This document shows, one piece after another, positions 17,319 through 25,087 of a stretch of 56,960 nucleotides of DNA; position 1 is the first letter of the stretch, and each line of letters opens with the position of its first letter. Source of the stretch: Actinomycetes bacterium (GTDB taxonomy: Bacteria > Actinomycetota > Acidimicrobiia > Acidimicrobiales > RAAP-2); assembly GCA_021803085.1 (NCBI GenBank), contig JAJZMD010000201.1, positions 1 to 56,960 on the forward strand. Direction: 5' to 3'. The notes beneath the pieces were generated by a model. That model was not told the origin of the DNA, made no database searches, and worked only from the letters and a program-made list of their open reading frames with translations. Both the position numbers and the translations under genes were made by a program.

Positions 17319-18680
17319 ATGGGCACGACGGCCGAGGTCTTCAAGGCGTACGACATTCGCGGCATCGTTCCCGACCAGATCGACGCCGCGATGTGCCGCG
17401 CCATCGGTGGTGCGATGGCCCGCTTCACCAAGGCGCCCCGCATCCTCGTCGCAAGGGACATGCGCGACTCGGGCATCGCGCTGTCCGAGGCGTTCTCGAC
17501 GGGGGCCCGCGCCGAGGGCGCCGCGGTCACCGATCTCGGGATGACGTCCACCGACTGCTTGTACTTCGCATCGGGGGAGCTCGACTCGGCGGCCGCGATG
17601 TTCACCGCCTCGCACAACCCGGCGGCATACAACGGCGTGAAGCTCTGCCTCTCCGGCGCGAGGCCGATCGGACGGGACACCGGGCTCGCGGAGATCGAGG
17701 CGCTGACCAACGAGCTCTTGTCGGCGCCCCCGCCTGCCACCACGCCGCTCGCGCCGATCGACCACGAAGACGTGCTGTCCGATTTCGCCGCGCACGTCAG
17801 GTCGTTCGTCGACGTGGGGTCCCTGCGGCCGTTGCGCGTCGTGGCCGACACGGCGAACGGGATGGGCGGGCTCGTCCTCCCCCGCGTCATGGAGGGGCTG
17901 CCGTTCGAGGTCGACGTCCTCTACGGGGACCTCGACGGGACGTTCCCGAACCACCCGGCCGACCCCATCCAGGAAGAGAACCTGCGCGATCTGAAGGCCG
18001 CGGTGCTCGAGTCGGGCGCCGACGTCGGCCTGGCCTTCGACGGCGACGCGGACCGCTGCTTCCTCGTCGACGAGCGGGCAGAGACGGTGTCGGGATCGCT
18101 CACGACCGCGCTGGTCGCGGTCTCCATGCTGGAGAAGCACCCCGGTGCGACGGTGCTCTACAACTGCATCTGCTCGCACGCGGTCCGCGAGGCGGTCGCC
18201 GAGCACGGTGGCACCGGCATCCGCACCCGGGTGGGGCACTCCTTCATCAAGCAGGTGATGGCCGAGACCGGCGCGATCTTCGGCGGCGAGCACTCGGGCC
18301 ACTACTACTACCGGGACAACTACCGGGCCGACTCCGGGGTCATCACCGCGCTGGTCGTGCTCGAGCTCATGAGCGTGAGCGGCAGGCCCCTCTCCGAGCT
18401 CCTCCGGCCCTACCGCCGGTACGCGGACTCCGGGGAGATCAACACCGAGGCCCCCGACCCGGGAAAGACCGTCGAAGCCGTCGCGGACGCCGAAGCGGCC
18501 AATGGGTGCGAGATCGACCGGCTCGACGGCCTCACGGTCGAGCACGGCGACTGGTGGTACAACCTGCGGCCGTCCAACACCGAGCCGCTGTTGCGCTTGA
18601 ACGTGGAGGCGGCAGACGAGGCATCCTGTGCGAGGCACGTGGCCGAGGTCCTCGACCTGGTCCGTGCAGAGATGCCCTGA
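17319..18680 (+). CDS. manB: Phosphomannomutase/phosphoglucomutase
   Basis: A 453-aa alpha-D-phosphohexomutase interconverting mannose-6-phosphate and mannose-1-phosphate (and possibly the glucose pair), feeding GDP-mannose synthesis. The phosphoserine loop TASHN is at 96-100 (Ser98), the metal-binding DGDADR at 241-246, the sugar-binding GEHSGH at 323-328 and the phosphate-binding RPSNTEP at about 417-423. It is full length for the family. The gene order manB - Trm112-like - SIS isomerase-like matches the mycobacterial pmmA-Rv3256c region. The downstream GTG (18706) follows after a short gap with a strong ribosome site. Confidence 0.95.
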   Translation: MGTTAEVFKAYDIRGIVPDQIDAAMCRAIGGAMARFTKAPRILVARDMRDSGIALSEAFSTGARAEGAAVTDLGMTSTDCLYFASGELDSAAAMFTASHNPAAYNGVKLCLSGARPIGRDTGLAEIEALTNELLSAPPPATTPLAPIDHEDVLSDFAAHVRSFVDVGSLRPLRVVADTANGMGGLVLPRVMEGLPFEVDVLYGDLDGTFPNHPADPIQEENLRDLKAAVLESGADVGLAFDGDADRCFLVDERAETVSGSLTTALVAVSMLEKHPGATVLYNCICSHAVREAVAEHGGTGIRTRVGHSFIKQVMAETGAIFGGEHSGHYYYRDNYRADSGVITALVVLELMSVSGRPLSELLRPYRRYADSGEINTEAPDPGKTVEAVADAEAANGCEIDRLDGLTVEHGDWWYNLRPSNTEPLLRLNVEAADEASCARHVAEVLDLVRAEMP

Positions 18681-18705
18681 GGAGATCCACGGGAGAAGGA
18701 GACCG

Positions 18706-18993
18706 GTGCCACTCGACCAACTGCTGATCGACGTCCTCGTGTGCCCTGTCGACAAGGGCCCGCTCCTGTGGTTCGAGGACGAGCAGCTCCTCTACAACCC
18801 GCGGCTGAAGAAGGGCTACGAGGTCCGTGACGACATCCCGGTCCTCCTCGTCGACGAGTCGCGGAGCGTCAGCGACGGCGAGCACGATCGTCTGATGGCC
18901 AAGGCGCAGCGCCAGGGCGTGCCGGAGACCGGCCTGGCGGGCCGCCCGCCCGGGGGGGAGCTCCGGCCTGAGGGCGGTGGAGCGGGCGGGTGA
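18706..18993 (+). CDS. Trm112-like small protein
   Basis: A 95-aa protein: LLIDVLVCPVDKGPLLWFED and YEVRDDIPVLLVDE match the Trm112/UPF0434 fold, a small zinc-ribbon-type domain that in eukaryotes activates methyltransferases. Only one Cys is present (Cys-Pro), so the metal site is probably incomplete. The C-terminus is a Gly-rich tail. GTG 18706 is preceded by GGAGAAGGAG at an ideal distance. The gene sits between manB and the SIS isomerase in many actinobacteria, where its function is unknown. Confidence 0.75.
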   Translation: MPLDQLLIDVLVCPVDKGPLLWFEDEQLLYNPRLKKGYEVRDDIPVLLVDESRSVSDGEHDRLMAKAQRQGVPETGLAGRPPGGELRPEGGGAGG

Positions 18994-20051
18994 CGACCGC
19001 ACCTTCGCCGCTCCCGGTCGACTCGCTCGGCATGTGGGGGGCCACCGCGGCGCTCCCCGAGCAGATGGAGGAAGCGATCGACCGCGCGGCCGAGGTGGAC
19101 CTCGGCGACCTCGCTGCTCGAGGACCGTTCAGCTCGGTCGTGGCCTGCGGCATGGGGGGGAGCGGGATCGCCGGCGACGTGCTCGAGGCCCTCACGTCGC
19201 CGCGCGCGGGCGTCCCCGTGCAGGTGGTGAAGGGCTACCGGCTCCCGGCGCACGTCGGCCCGTCCACGCTCGTCTTCGCGCTCTCCTTCTCCGGCGGCAC
19301 CGAGGAGACGCTCTCGTGCATGCAAGACGCGCGCGCCCGCGGTGCTCCCGTCGTGGCCGTGTCCGGCCCGGGCGCGCTGGCCGACATCGCGACGGCCGCC
19401 GGGTGGCCGCTCGTCGCGGTCCCCGCAGGCATCCCCCAGCCGCGCGCCGGAATCGGCGCGCTCTCGGTCCCCCCGCTCGTGGTGCTCGAGCGGATCGGCC
19501 TGCTCCAGGGGATGGCAGGGCTGCTCCGCGACGCGGCCCGCGTGGTGGGGGAGAGCCGCGACGGCCTCGTCAGGCCCGGCAGCACGGCGCAGGAGCTGGC
19601 GAAGCGGGTCGGCAGGACCATTCCTCTCGTGCACGGGACGCCCGGGCCGACCGGGGTGGCGGCGACGCGGTGGAAGACCCAGGTGAACGAGAACGCGAAG
19701 TCACCGGCCTTCGTCTCCTTCCAGCCCGAGCTGTGCCACAACGAGGTGGCCGGGTGGGGGCAGCACGGAGACGTGACCCGCCAGGCGGTCACGGCGGTCG
19801 TCCTGCGCCATCCCGGTGAGCATCCTCGCGTCGCGCGCCGGTTCCAGCTGGTGGAGGAGCTCATGACAGAAGTCCTTGCGGACGTCCTCGACGTTCGGAC
19901 CGACGCGGTCAGCGACGTCGCCGCGCTCTACGACCTCGTGCTCCTCGGGGACTTCGTCTCGCTCCACCTCGCTGCGGCGGAGGGGGTCGACCCCGGGCCG
20001 GTCCCCGTCCTGAGCGAGCTGAAGGACCGGCTGACCGCATGGACCGGCTGA
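18990..20051 (+). CDS. SIS-domain phosphoglucose/phosphomannose isomerase-like protein
   Basis: A 353-aa SIS sugar isomerase-like protein. Motifs are GMGGSGIAGD (54-63), SFSGGTEET (99-107) and a C-terminal bifunctional PGI/PMI region with WKTQVNENAKSPAF and ELCHNEVAGWG. Relatives interconvert fructose-6-P with glucose-6-P and mannose-6-P, so it could supply mannose-6-phosphate to the adjacent ManB. GTG 18990 overlaps the previous stop (GTGA). The C-terminus lies inside the 17-bp tandem repeat at 20031. Confidence 0.85.
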   Translation: MTTAPSPLPVDSLGMWGATAALPEQMEEAIDRAAEVDLGDLAARGPFSSVVACGMGGSGIAGDVLEALTSPRAGVPVQVVKGYRLPAHVGPSTLVFALSFSGGTEETLSCMQDARARGAPVVAVSGPGALADIATAAGWPLVAVPAGIPQPRAGIGALSVPPLVVLERIGLLQGMAGLLRDAARVVGESRDGLVRPGSTAQELAKRVGRTIPLVHGTPGPTGVAATRWKTQVNENAKSPAFVSFQPELCHNEVAGWGQHGDVTRQAVTAVVLRHPGEHPRVARRFQLVEELMTEVLADVLDVRTDAVSDVAALYDLVLLGDFVSLHLAAAEGVDPGPVPVLSELKDRLTAWTG

Positions 20052-20081
20052 CCGCATGGACCGGCTGACCGCATGGACCGG
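20031..20081 (+). repeat. 17-bp tandem repeat, 3 exact copies, over stop and start codons
   Basis: Units ctgaccgcatggaccgg begin at 20031, 20048 and 20065. Each carries a TGA and an ATG; the ATGs at 20039, 20056 and 20073 fall in three different frames, and only 20073 opens the YceH-like gene. Confidence 0.95.
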
Positions 20082-20801
20082 CTGACCGCGCTCGAGGGGC
20101 GTGTGGTCGCGTCCCTCGTGGAGAAGCACCTGACGATCCCCCAGCACTACCCGCTCACGCTGCACGCGCTGGTGGAGGCCTGCAACCAGTCGTCCAACCG
20201 CGAGCCCGTCACCTCGCTGTCCGAGAGCGAGGTCCTCGGCGCGGTCGAGTCCTTGAAGGCGAAGCGGATGGTCCGAGCGGTGCTCCCTTCGCACGGCCGC
20301 TCCGTCGTGCGCTACCGCCACGTGCTCGACGAGACCCTCGGGCTCGACGCCCCCCAGCTCGCCGTGCTCGCGGTCCTCGAGCTGCGCGGGCCGCAGACCG
20401 CCGCGGAGCTGCGCGCCCGCACCGTGCGCATGGCCGCCGTCGAGTCCGTGGACCACGAGCTCGGACTGCTCGCACAAAGGGAGGAGCCGCTCGCCGTGCT
20501 CCTGGGGCGCCGCCCCGGTCAGAAAGAGGACCGCTGGGCGTCGCTGCTCGCAGAGGATGTTCCGAGTGGTGCGACGGCTGCAGGTCTCGAGACGCCAGCG
20601 AGAGGCACCGGCTCGGCGTACGCGGCCTCCGGTGCGCGATCCGCGGCGCCGCCGACACCGGAGGCCGGCTCCTTCGGCGCCGACGTCGCAGACGTGCGTC
20701 GGGACGTCGCCGCCGTGCGGGCGGAGCTCGAGGCGCTGCGCGGCGCGCTCGAGGCGCTGCGCTCGGGGTTCGAGGACCTCCGGACGAGCCTCGGCGGCTG
20801 A
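20073..20801 (+). CDS. YceH/DUF480 family protein
   Basis: A 242-aa protein. The N-terminal two-thirds match DUF480 (YceH): ALEGRVVASLVEKHLT, QHYPLTLHALVEACNQSSNR and VTSLSESEVLGAVE, a tandem winged-helix fold of unknown function. The C-terminal part (about 190-240) is a heptad-like Ala/Arg/Glu/Leu region suggesting a coiled coil. The ATG is chosen in the third copy of the 17-bp tandem repeat because it is the only copy in this frame. It probably is co-transcribed with the upstream isomerase (21-bp gap), though the repeat makes coupling unclear. Confidence 0.75.
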   Translation: MDRLTALEGRVVASLVEKHLTIPQHYPLTLHALVEACNQSSNREPVTSLSESEVLGAVESLKAKRMVRAVLPSHGRSVVRYRHVLDETLGLDAPQLAVLAVLELRGPQTAAELRARTVRMAAVESVDHELGLLAQREEPLAVLLGRRPGQKEDRWASLLAEDVPSGATAAGLETPARGTGSAYAASGARSAAPPTPEAGSFGADVADVRRDVAAVRAELEALRGALEALRSGFEDLRTSLGG

Positions 20802-20810
20802 GCGGCGCGG

Positions 20811-20849
20811 GAAGCCGGCGCGGGGAGCCGGCGCGGGGAGCCGGCGCGG
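20811..20849. repeat. 13-bp tandem repeat, 3 copies, between convergent genes
   Basis: Units ggagccggcgcgg (first copy gaagcc) sit between the YceH-like stop and the thiolase stop. The repeated GCCGGC palindromes may act as a terminator. Confidence 0.8.
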
Positions 20850-20851
20850 GA

Positions 20852-22057
20852 TCAGCTGAGCCGCTCGACGACCATCGCCATCCCCTGGCCGCCGCCGACG
20901 CACATCGTCTCGAGGCCGACCACCTTGTCCGCGTCCTCGAGGCCGTTCAAGAGCGTCGTCATGATGCGCGCACCCGTCTGCCCGAACGGGTGCCCGAGGG
21001 CGATCGCCCCTCCATGGACGTTCAGCTTGTCCCACTCGATCCCGAGCTCGGCGGCGCACGGGATCACCTGCGCGGCGAAGGCCTCGTTGATCTCCACCAG
21101 ATCGACGTCGTCGATGGTCATCCGCGCGCGCTCGAGCACCCTTCGCACGGCGTCAACCGGCCCGAGCCCCATGATCTCGGGGTTCAGGGCGGAGACGGCG
21201 CTCGCGACGACTCGTGCGAGCGGCGTGATTCCGAGCTCGCGCGCTCGGGTGTCGCTCATCACGACCACCGCCGCCGCGCCGTCGTTCAAGGGGCAGGCGT
21301 TGCCGGCGGTGACGGTCCCGCCCTCACGGAACACGGGCTGCAGCTGGGCCAGCCCTTCCAGGGTGGTGTTGGGTCGCGGACCGTCGTCCTTCAGCACCTG
21401 GGTGCCGTTCGGGGTCGTGACCGGGATGATCTCGCGCTCGAAGAACCCGTTCTCGGCCGACGCGACCGCACGCGCCTGCGACATGAGCGCGTACTCGTCC
21501 TGCGCCGTTCGGCTGACGTTCTTGTGCTCGGCGACGTTCTCGGCGGTCTGGCCCATCGCGATGTACACGTCGTCCAGCCCGCCGTGCGGCTCCCAGGGGT
21601 CGGTCACCTTCGGCGCGCGCGCGGCCGTGCGCGCCTCGGCCTCCTCGAACGCCCCGTTGTGGGGGCCCGAGTCGGCGAAGCCGTTCAGGTATCGGCTCAC
21701 GGTCTCGACGCCCGCGGCCACGAAGATGTCGCCCTCCCCCGCCTTGATGGCGTGAGCCGCCATGCGGATGGTCTGCAGCGACGACGAGCAGTACCGGTTG
21801 ACGGTGACACCCGGTACGTCGTCCAGCCCGGCCATCACCGCGACCACGCGGGCGATGTTGTAGCCCGACTCCCCGGCGGGCTGCGCGCAGCCGACGATGA
21901 GGTCCTCGATCAGATGCGGATCGATCTGCGGCACCTTGTCGAGAACGGCCTTCACGACGTGCGCGGCGAGATCGTCAGGCCTGCAGTCGACGAGCGAGCC
22001 CTTGTTGGCCCTCCCGATGGGCGTCCGGCCGGTGGCGACGATCACGGCTTCAGGCAT
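20852..22057 (-). CDS. Acetyl-CoA acetyltransferase (thiolase)
   Basis: A 401-aa thiolase. The nucleophilic Cys90 is in NRYCSSSLQTI, then NEAFAAQ, GGAIALGHPFGQTGAR and the second catalytic Cys in CVGGGQGMA near the C-terminus. It catalyses reversible condensation or thiolysis of acyl-CoA in the cytoplasm (beta-oxidation or acetoacetyl-CoA synthesis). ATG 22057 is chosen with GAGGAGAGG as ribosome site; an upstream extension through the 34-bp repeat region is unlikely. It stands alone on the minus strand; the acyl-CoA synthetase gene at 26.4 kb is a plausible functional partner. Confidence 0.93.
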   Translation of the reverse strand: MPEAVIVATGRTPIGRANKGSLVDCRPDDLAAHVVKAVLDKVPQIDPHLIEDLIVGCAQPAGESGYNIARVVAVMAGLDDVPGVTVNRYCSSSLQTIRMAAHAIKAGEGDIFVAAGVETVSRYLNGFADSGPHNGAFEEAEARTAARAPKVTDPWEPHGGLDDVYIAMGQTAENVAEHKNVSRTAQDEYALMSQARAVASAENGFFEREIIPVTTPNGTQVLKDDGPRPNTTLEGLAQLQPVFREGGTVTAGNACPLNDGAAAVVVMSDTRARELGITPLARVVASAVSALNPEIMGLGPVDAVRRVLERARMTIDDVDLVEINEAFAAQVIPCAAELGIEWDKLNVHGGAIALGHPFGQTGARIMTTLLNGLEDADKVVGLETMCVGGGQGMAMVVERLS

Positions 22058-22125
22058 TCGACACCTCTCCTCGCTCTCAGGCGCCGCACAGGGGCTCGGA
22101 GACACGATCCAGATCCGGCGTGCCA

Positions 22126-22193
22126 CTTCCGGTCGAGGATCCACCCCGGCCGTGCATCCCTTCCGGTCGAGGATCCACCTCGGCCGTGCATCC
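22126..22193. repeat. 34-bp tandem repeat, 2 copies
   Basis: Copies start at 22126 and 22160 (cttccggtcgaggatccacc) with one substitution. They lie between the thiolase start and the divergent drrA-like gene. Confidence 0.9.
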
Positions 22194-22284
22194 GGTCCGA
22201 GCCCTGAAGTTACCAGCGGGCAATTCGAACGGCGCAATTCTCCGAGGAGAACGTAGCGGGCGCTGTCGCGCGACGACTCCCCGG

Positions 22285-22290
22285 TACGCT
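22285..22290 (+). promoter_or_regulatory. -10-like TACGCT box of drrA-like gene
   Basis: TACGCT ends 6 nt before ATG 22297, consistent with leaderless transcription. Confidence 0.5.
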
Positions 22291-22296
22291 CGACTC

Positions 22297-23409
22297 ATGT
22301 CCCCGCTCACCCGCCGCTCCGGCGCGTCAGCCACGACCGCCAGACCCGCATCCGCCGTTACAAGGACCGTGCCGAACGGCGGCGCAGCGGCCAGCGAGAG
22401 CGGCGGCGCAGCGGCCAGCGAGAGCGGAGAGGGGCAGGCGATCGAGGTCCGAGACCTCGTGCGCCGGTTCGGCACGATCGACGCCGTGCGGGGCGTCAGC
22501 TTCGAGGTGGCGCAGGGTGAGACCTTCGGCTTCCTCGGCCCGAACGGCGCGGGCAAGTCGACGACGATCTCGATGCTGTGCACGCTCCTGAACCCGACGT
22601 CGGGTGTCGCGAAGGTCGCGGGCTACGACGTGGTCGCCCAGCGAGCGGAGGTGCGAAAGCGCATCGGACTCGTCTTCCAGGACACGACCCTGGACGACTA
22701 CCTCACCGCGCAGGAGAACCTCCGATTCCACGCGGAGCTCTATGGCGTCGCGCGGAGCCAGATCGGTCCCAGGATCGAGGACGTCCTCCAGATGGTGGGA
22801 CTCATGGACCGGCGGGACAGCATCGTGCGCACCTTCTCGGGCGGCATGAAACGTCGGCTCGAGATCGCGCGCGGGCTTCTCCACTCGCCTCGTGTCCTCT
22901 TCCTGGACGAGCCGACCGTCGGTCTCGACCCCCAGACCAGAGCCCACATCTGGGGCTACATCGACGAGCTGCGCACGCGCGAGGCGATCACCATCTTCCT
23001 CACGACGCACTACATGGACGAAGCGGAGCACTGCGACCGGATCGCGATCATCGACGAGGGCCGCATCGTGGTCGAGGACTCCCCTGCAAGGCTCAAGGCG
23101 AGCGTCGGTCAGGACCGCGTGGAGATCTCGACGGCAGATGACGCCGCGGCCATCGCCGCGCTGCGGGATCACTTCTCGCTCGACGCCGCGATGAGCGAGG
23201 GGGTCGTCGCCTTCTACGTCGCTCACGGAGAGGTGTTCGTGCCCAGGCTGTTCGCCGAGCTCGGTGTGCCGATCAAGTCGGTCAGCGTCGCCCGGCCGAC
23301 GCTCGACGACGTGTTCATGAACTACACCGGCCGGACGATCCGCGACGCGGAGGCTTCCGGCAGCGAACGCATGGCGGCCAGCGCGTGGATGCGGGCGAGA
23401 AGGAGATGA
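22297..23409 (+). CDS. ABC transporter ATP-binding protein, DrrA type
   Basis: A 370-aa ATPase subunit. A 45-residue N-terminal extension carries two GGAAASES units from a 24-bp repeat. Walker A GPNGAGKST is at 81-89, the signature FSGGMKRRLEIARGLL at about 187-202, Walker B LFLDEPTVGLDP at about 206-217. The YLTAQENLRFHAELYGV segment and the C-terminal domain are typical of daunorubicin-resistance (DrrA) type exporters. Its stop overlaps the permease start (ATGA). Substrate unknown. Confidence 0.92.
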   Translation: MSPLTRRSGASATTARPASAVTRTVPNGGAAASESGGAAASESGEGQAIEVRDLVRRFGTIDAVRGVSFEVAQGETFGFLGPNGAGKSTTISMLCTLLNPTSGVAKVAGYDVVAQRAEVRKRIGLVFQDTTLDDYLTAQENLRFHAELYGVARSQIGPRIEDVLQMVGLMDRRDSIVRTFSGGMKRRLEIARGLLHSPRVLFLDEPTVGLDPQTRAHIWGYIDELRTREAITIFLTTHYMDEAEHCDRIAIIDEGRIVVEDSPARLKASVGQDRVEISTADDAAAIAALRDHFSLDAAMSEGVVAFYVAHGEVFVPRLFAELGVPIKSVSVARPTLDDVFMNYTGRTIRDAEASGSERMAASAWMRARRR

Positions 23410-24431
23410 GCGAGGCCCCGATCCGGGGCGCCCCGGCGCCAGACACCGACGGCGCGCCGGTGCCAGACACCGACGGCGCGCCGGCGCGCCTCTCGCGGGG
23501 CCTGGGATCACCCGAGCCCACGCGTCAGCCCTTCGGGGAGGAGGTCGCGAAGGGGCCCGGAGGACCCGAGCGGCACCGCGCGGCGCCAGCGACGGTGCGC
23601 GTCGCCGGCGGGCGGCTGCAAGACGACCTTCGCGCGGTGGCAATGGTCTGGCGCCGGGAGCTGATCCGCTTCGGTCGGAACCGGCTCCGCATCATCACGT
23701 CCCTCGTGCAGCCGGTCCTGTTCCTCTTCGTCCTGGGGACGGGGCTGTCGTCCCTCATGGGGCGGGGTCTCGGCGCAGGCGTCGACTTTCGGACCTTCAT
23801 GTTCCCGGGAGTCGTCGCGATGACCGTCTTGTTCACCGCGATCTTCTCGTCGGTGTCGATCGTCTGGGACCGCGAGTTCGGCTTTCTCCGGGAGATGCTC
23901 GTGGCACCGGTCCGCAGGGGGGCCCTCGTGATCGGCAAGTGCGCCGGGGGTGCCACCGTGGCGACGTTCCAGGCTTTCATCATGCTGGCACTGGCGGGGT
24001 TCGTCCATGTGCCCTACGCGCCGTCGCTGATCTTCACGCTGCTGGGCGAGATGGTCCTCGCGGCGGTCATGATCACCGCGCTCGGCACCGCGCTCGCGTC
24101 GCGCATGGCACAGGTCGAGTCGTTCCAGGTCGTCATGCAGTTCGTCGTGCTGCCTCTGTTCTTCCTGTCCGGTGCACTGTTCCCGTTGCGCGACCTGCCG
24201 AGCTGGCTCGCGGTGCTCACGAAATTCGACCCTCTCGCCTACGTGGTCGACGCGATGCGCAGGGCGGTGTTCGGCCACGTCCGGACGACTCCGGTTCTGC
24301 GGACCCTGTTCGCAGGGGGCGTCACCTGGAACGGCTGGACGGTGCCCATCGGCCTCGAGCTGGGGATCACCGCGGCCCTCGGAGCCGTGCTCCTGGGGAT
24401 CGCCGTCTACACCTTCGGCAAGACCGACTAG
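23406..24431 (+). CDS. ABC-2 type permease, DrrB type
   Basis: A 341-aa membrane subunit with about six TM helices from residue about 90, for example RIITSLVQPVLFLFVLGTGL, VVAMTVLFTAIFSS and FVVLPLFFLSGALFPL, the classic ABC-2 permease pattern. The N-terminus carries an APDTDGAP duplication encoded by a 24-bp tandem repeat. ATG 23406 is in the ATGA overlap with the ATPase; GTG 23385 is an alternative. The stop TAG overlaps the stop of the convergent moaC-like gene in a CTAG tetranucleotide. It should pair with the upstream ATPase as an exporter. Confidence 0.88.
   Translation: MSEAPIRGAPAPDTDGAPVPDTDGAPARLSRGLGSPEPTRQPFGEEVAKGPGGPERHRAAPATVRVAGGRLQDDLRAVAMVWRRELIRFGRNRLRIITSLVQPVLFLFVLGTGLSSLMGRGLGAGVDFRTFMFPGVVAMTVLFTAIFSSVSIVWDREFGFLREMLVAPVRRGALVIGKCAGGATVATFQAFIMLALAGFVHVPYAPSLIFTLLGEMVLAAVMITALGTALASRMAQVESFQVVMQFVVLPLFFLSGALFPLRDLPSWLAVLTKFDPLAYVVDAMRRAVFGHVRTTPVLRTLFAGGVTWNGWTVPIGLELGITAALGAVLLGIAVYTFGKTD
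23438..23485 (+). repeat. 24-bp tandem repeat, 2 copies, in frame
   Basis: The unit gccagacaccgacggcgcgc-type sequence is repeated once in the 5' part of the permease gene, giving a repeated Pro-Asp-Thr-Asp-Gly-Ala-Pro peptide. Confidence 0.85.
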
Positions 24432-25087
24432 GACCCACCGTCTTGAGCCCAGAGGTCTGGGTTCCCCGCCGGAAGCGGTGGCAGCACCGGCCGGCCCGTT
24501 GTGGTCCGCAGGCCCGACGCTCTCTCCCACGTCCCCGAGCGACCACCGGACTTCTGCCACAGGGCGAGTGTCGTGAGCACCGCGTCCGGGTCGTGGTGAC
24601 GCAGAGCCATGAGCAGGGTGAGGCCGGCGAAGGCGCAGGCGGTCAGGGCCTCGACCTCGATGCCGGTCCTCGCCACCACCGAGGTCGACACCTGCACGCA
24701 GGCGGTGCCGGAGGCAGTGTCGAGCTCGATGCGGATGTCGACGTCGTCGAGGGGGAGCGGATGGCACAACGGGATGAGAGAGGGCGTCCGCTTGGCGCCC
24801 AGGATGCCGGTCGCCTTGGCGAAGGGCACGAAGTCTTCGTCTTTGGCCGCGGCCTCGAGCGCATGGGGGCTCGAACGAAGGACGCAGCGCGCCGTCGCGC
24901 GCCGCTCGGTGACGGGCTTGCCCGTGACGTCCACCATGCGGGCCCGTCCGGTCTCGTCCACGTGCGTGAAGGCACCCCGGGCCGCCCGATGTGGCTCGCG
25001 GCCCCCTGTCACATTGCCCCCTGTCACATCGCCCCCTGTCACATTGCCCCCTGTCACATTGCCCCCTGTCACATTGCCCCCCATCAT
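24428..25087 (-). CDS. moaC: MoaC-like protein with non-canonical active site and GGNVT repeats
   Basis: A 219-aa member of the MoaC family (cyclic pyranopterin monophosphate synthase, molybdopterin pathway). It has FTHVDETGRARMVDV from residue 40, LIPLCHPLPL (His109) and ARTGIEVEALTA (139-150). However, the catalytic helix that in E. coli reads IYDMCKA reads LLMALRH here, so Asp128 and Lys131 of the E. coli enzyme align with Met160 and Arg163. The N-terminus begins with about five GGNVT/GGDVT units from a 15-bp repeat, and about 30 residues follow the family domain. ATG 25087 overlaps the fdhD stop (ATGA). Whether it makes cPMP is uncertain; the residue alignment was made by eye. Confidence 0.8.
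   Translation of the reverse strand: MMGGNVTGGNVTGGNVTGGDVTGGNVTGGREPHRAARGAFTHVDETGRARMVDVTGKPVTERRATARCVLRSSPHALEAAAKDEDFVPFAKATGILGAKRTPSLIPLCHPLPLDDVDIRIELDTASGTACVQVSTSVVARTGIEVEALTACAFAGLTLLMALRHHDPDAVLTTLALWQKSGGRSGTWERASGLRTTTGRPVLPPLPAGNPDLWAQDGGS
25006..25080 (-). repeat. 15-bp tandem repeat, 5 copies, in frame
   Basis: Units of ctgtcacattgcccc start at 25006, 25021, 25036, 25051 and 25066 on the plus strand; the second has a T-to-C change. They encode the repeated Gly-Gly-Asn/Asp-Val-Thr N-terminus of the MoaC-like protein. Confidence 0.95.

Noticed and set aside
22058-22237. Extended thiolase N-terminus
   Set aside because: Upstream residues come from the 34-bp repeats and do not resemble thiolases; MPEAVIVATGRTP is the usual start with a ribosome site.
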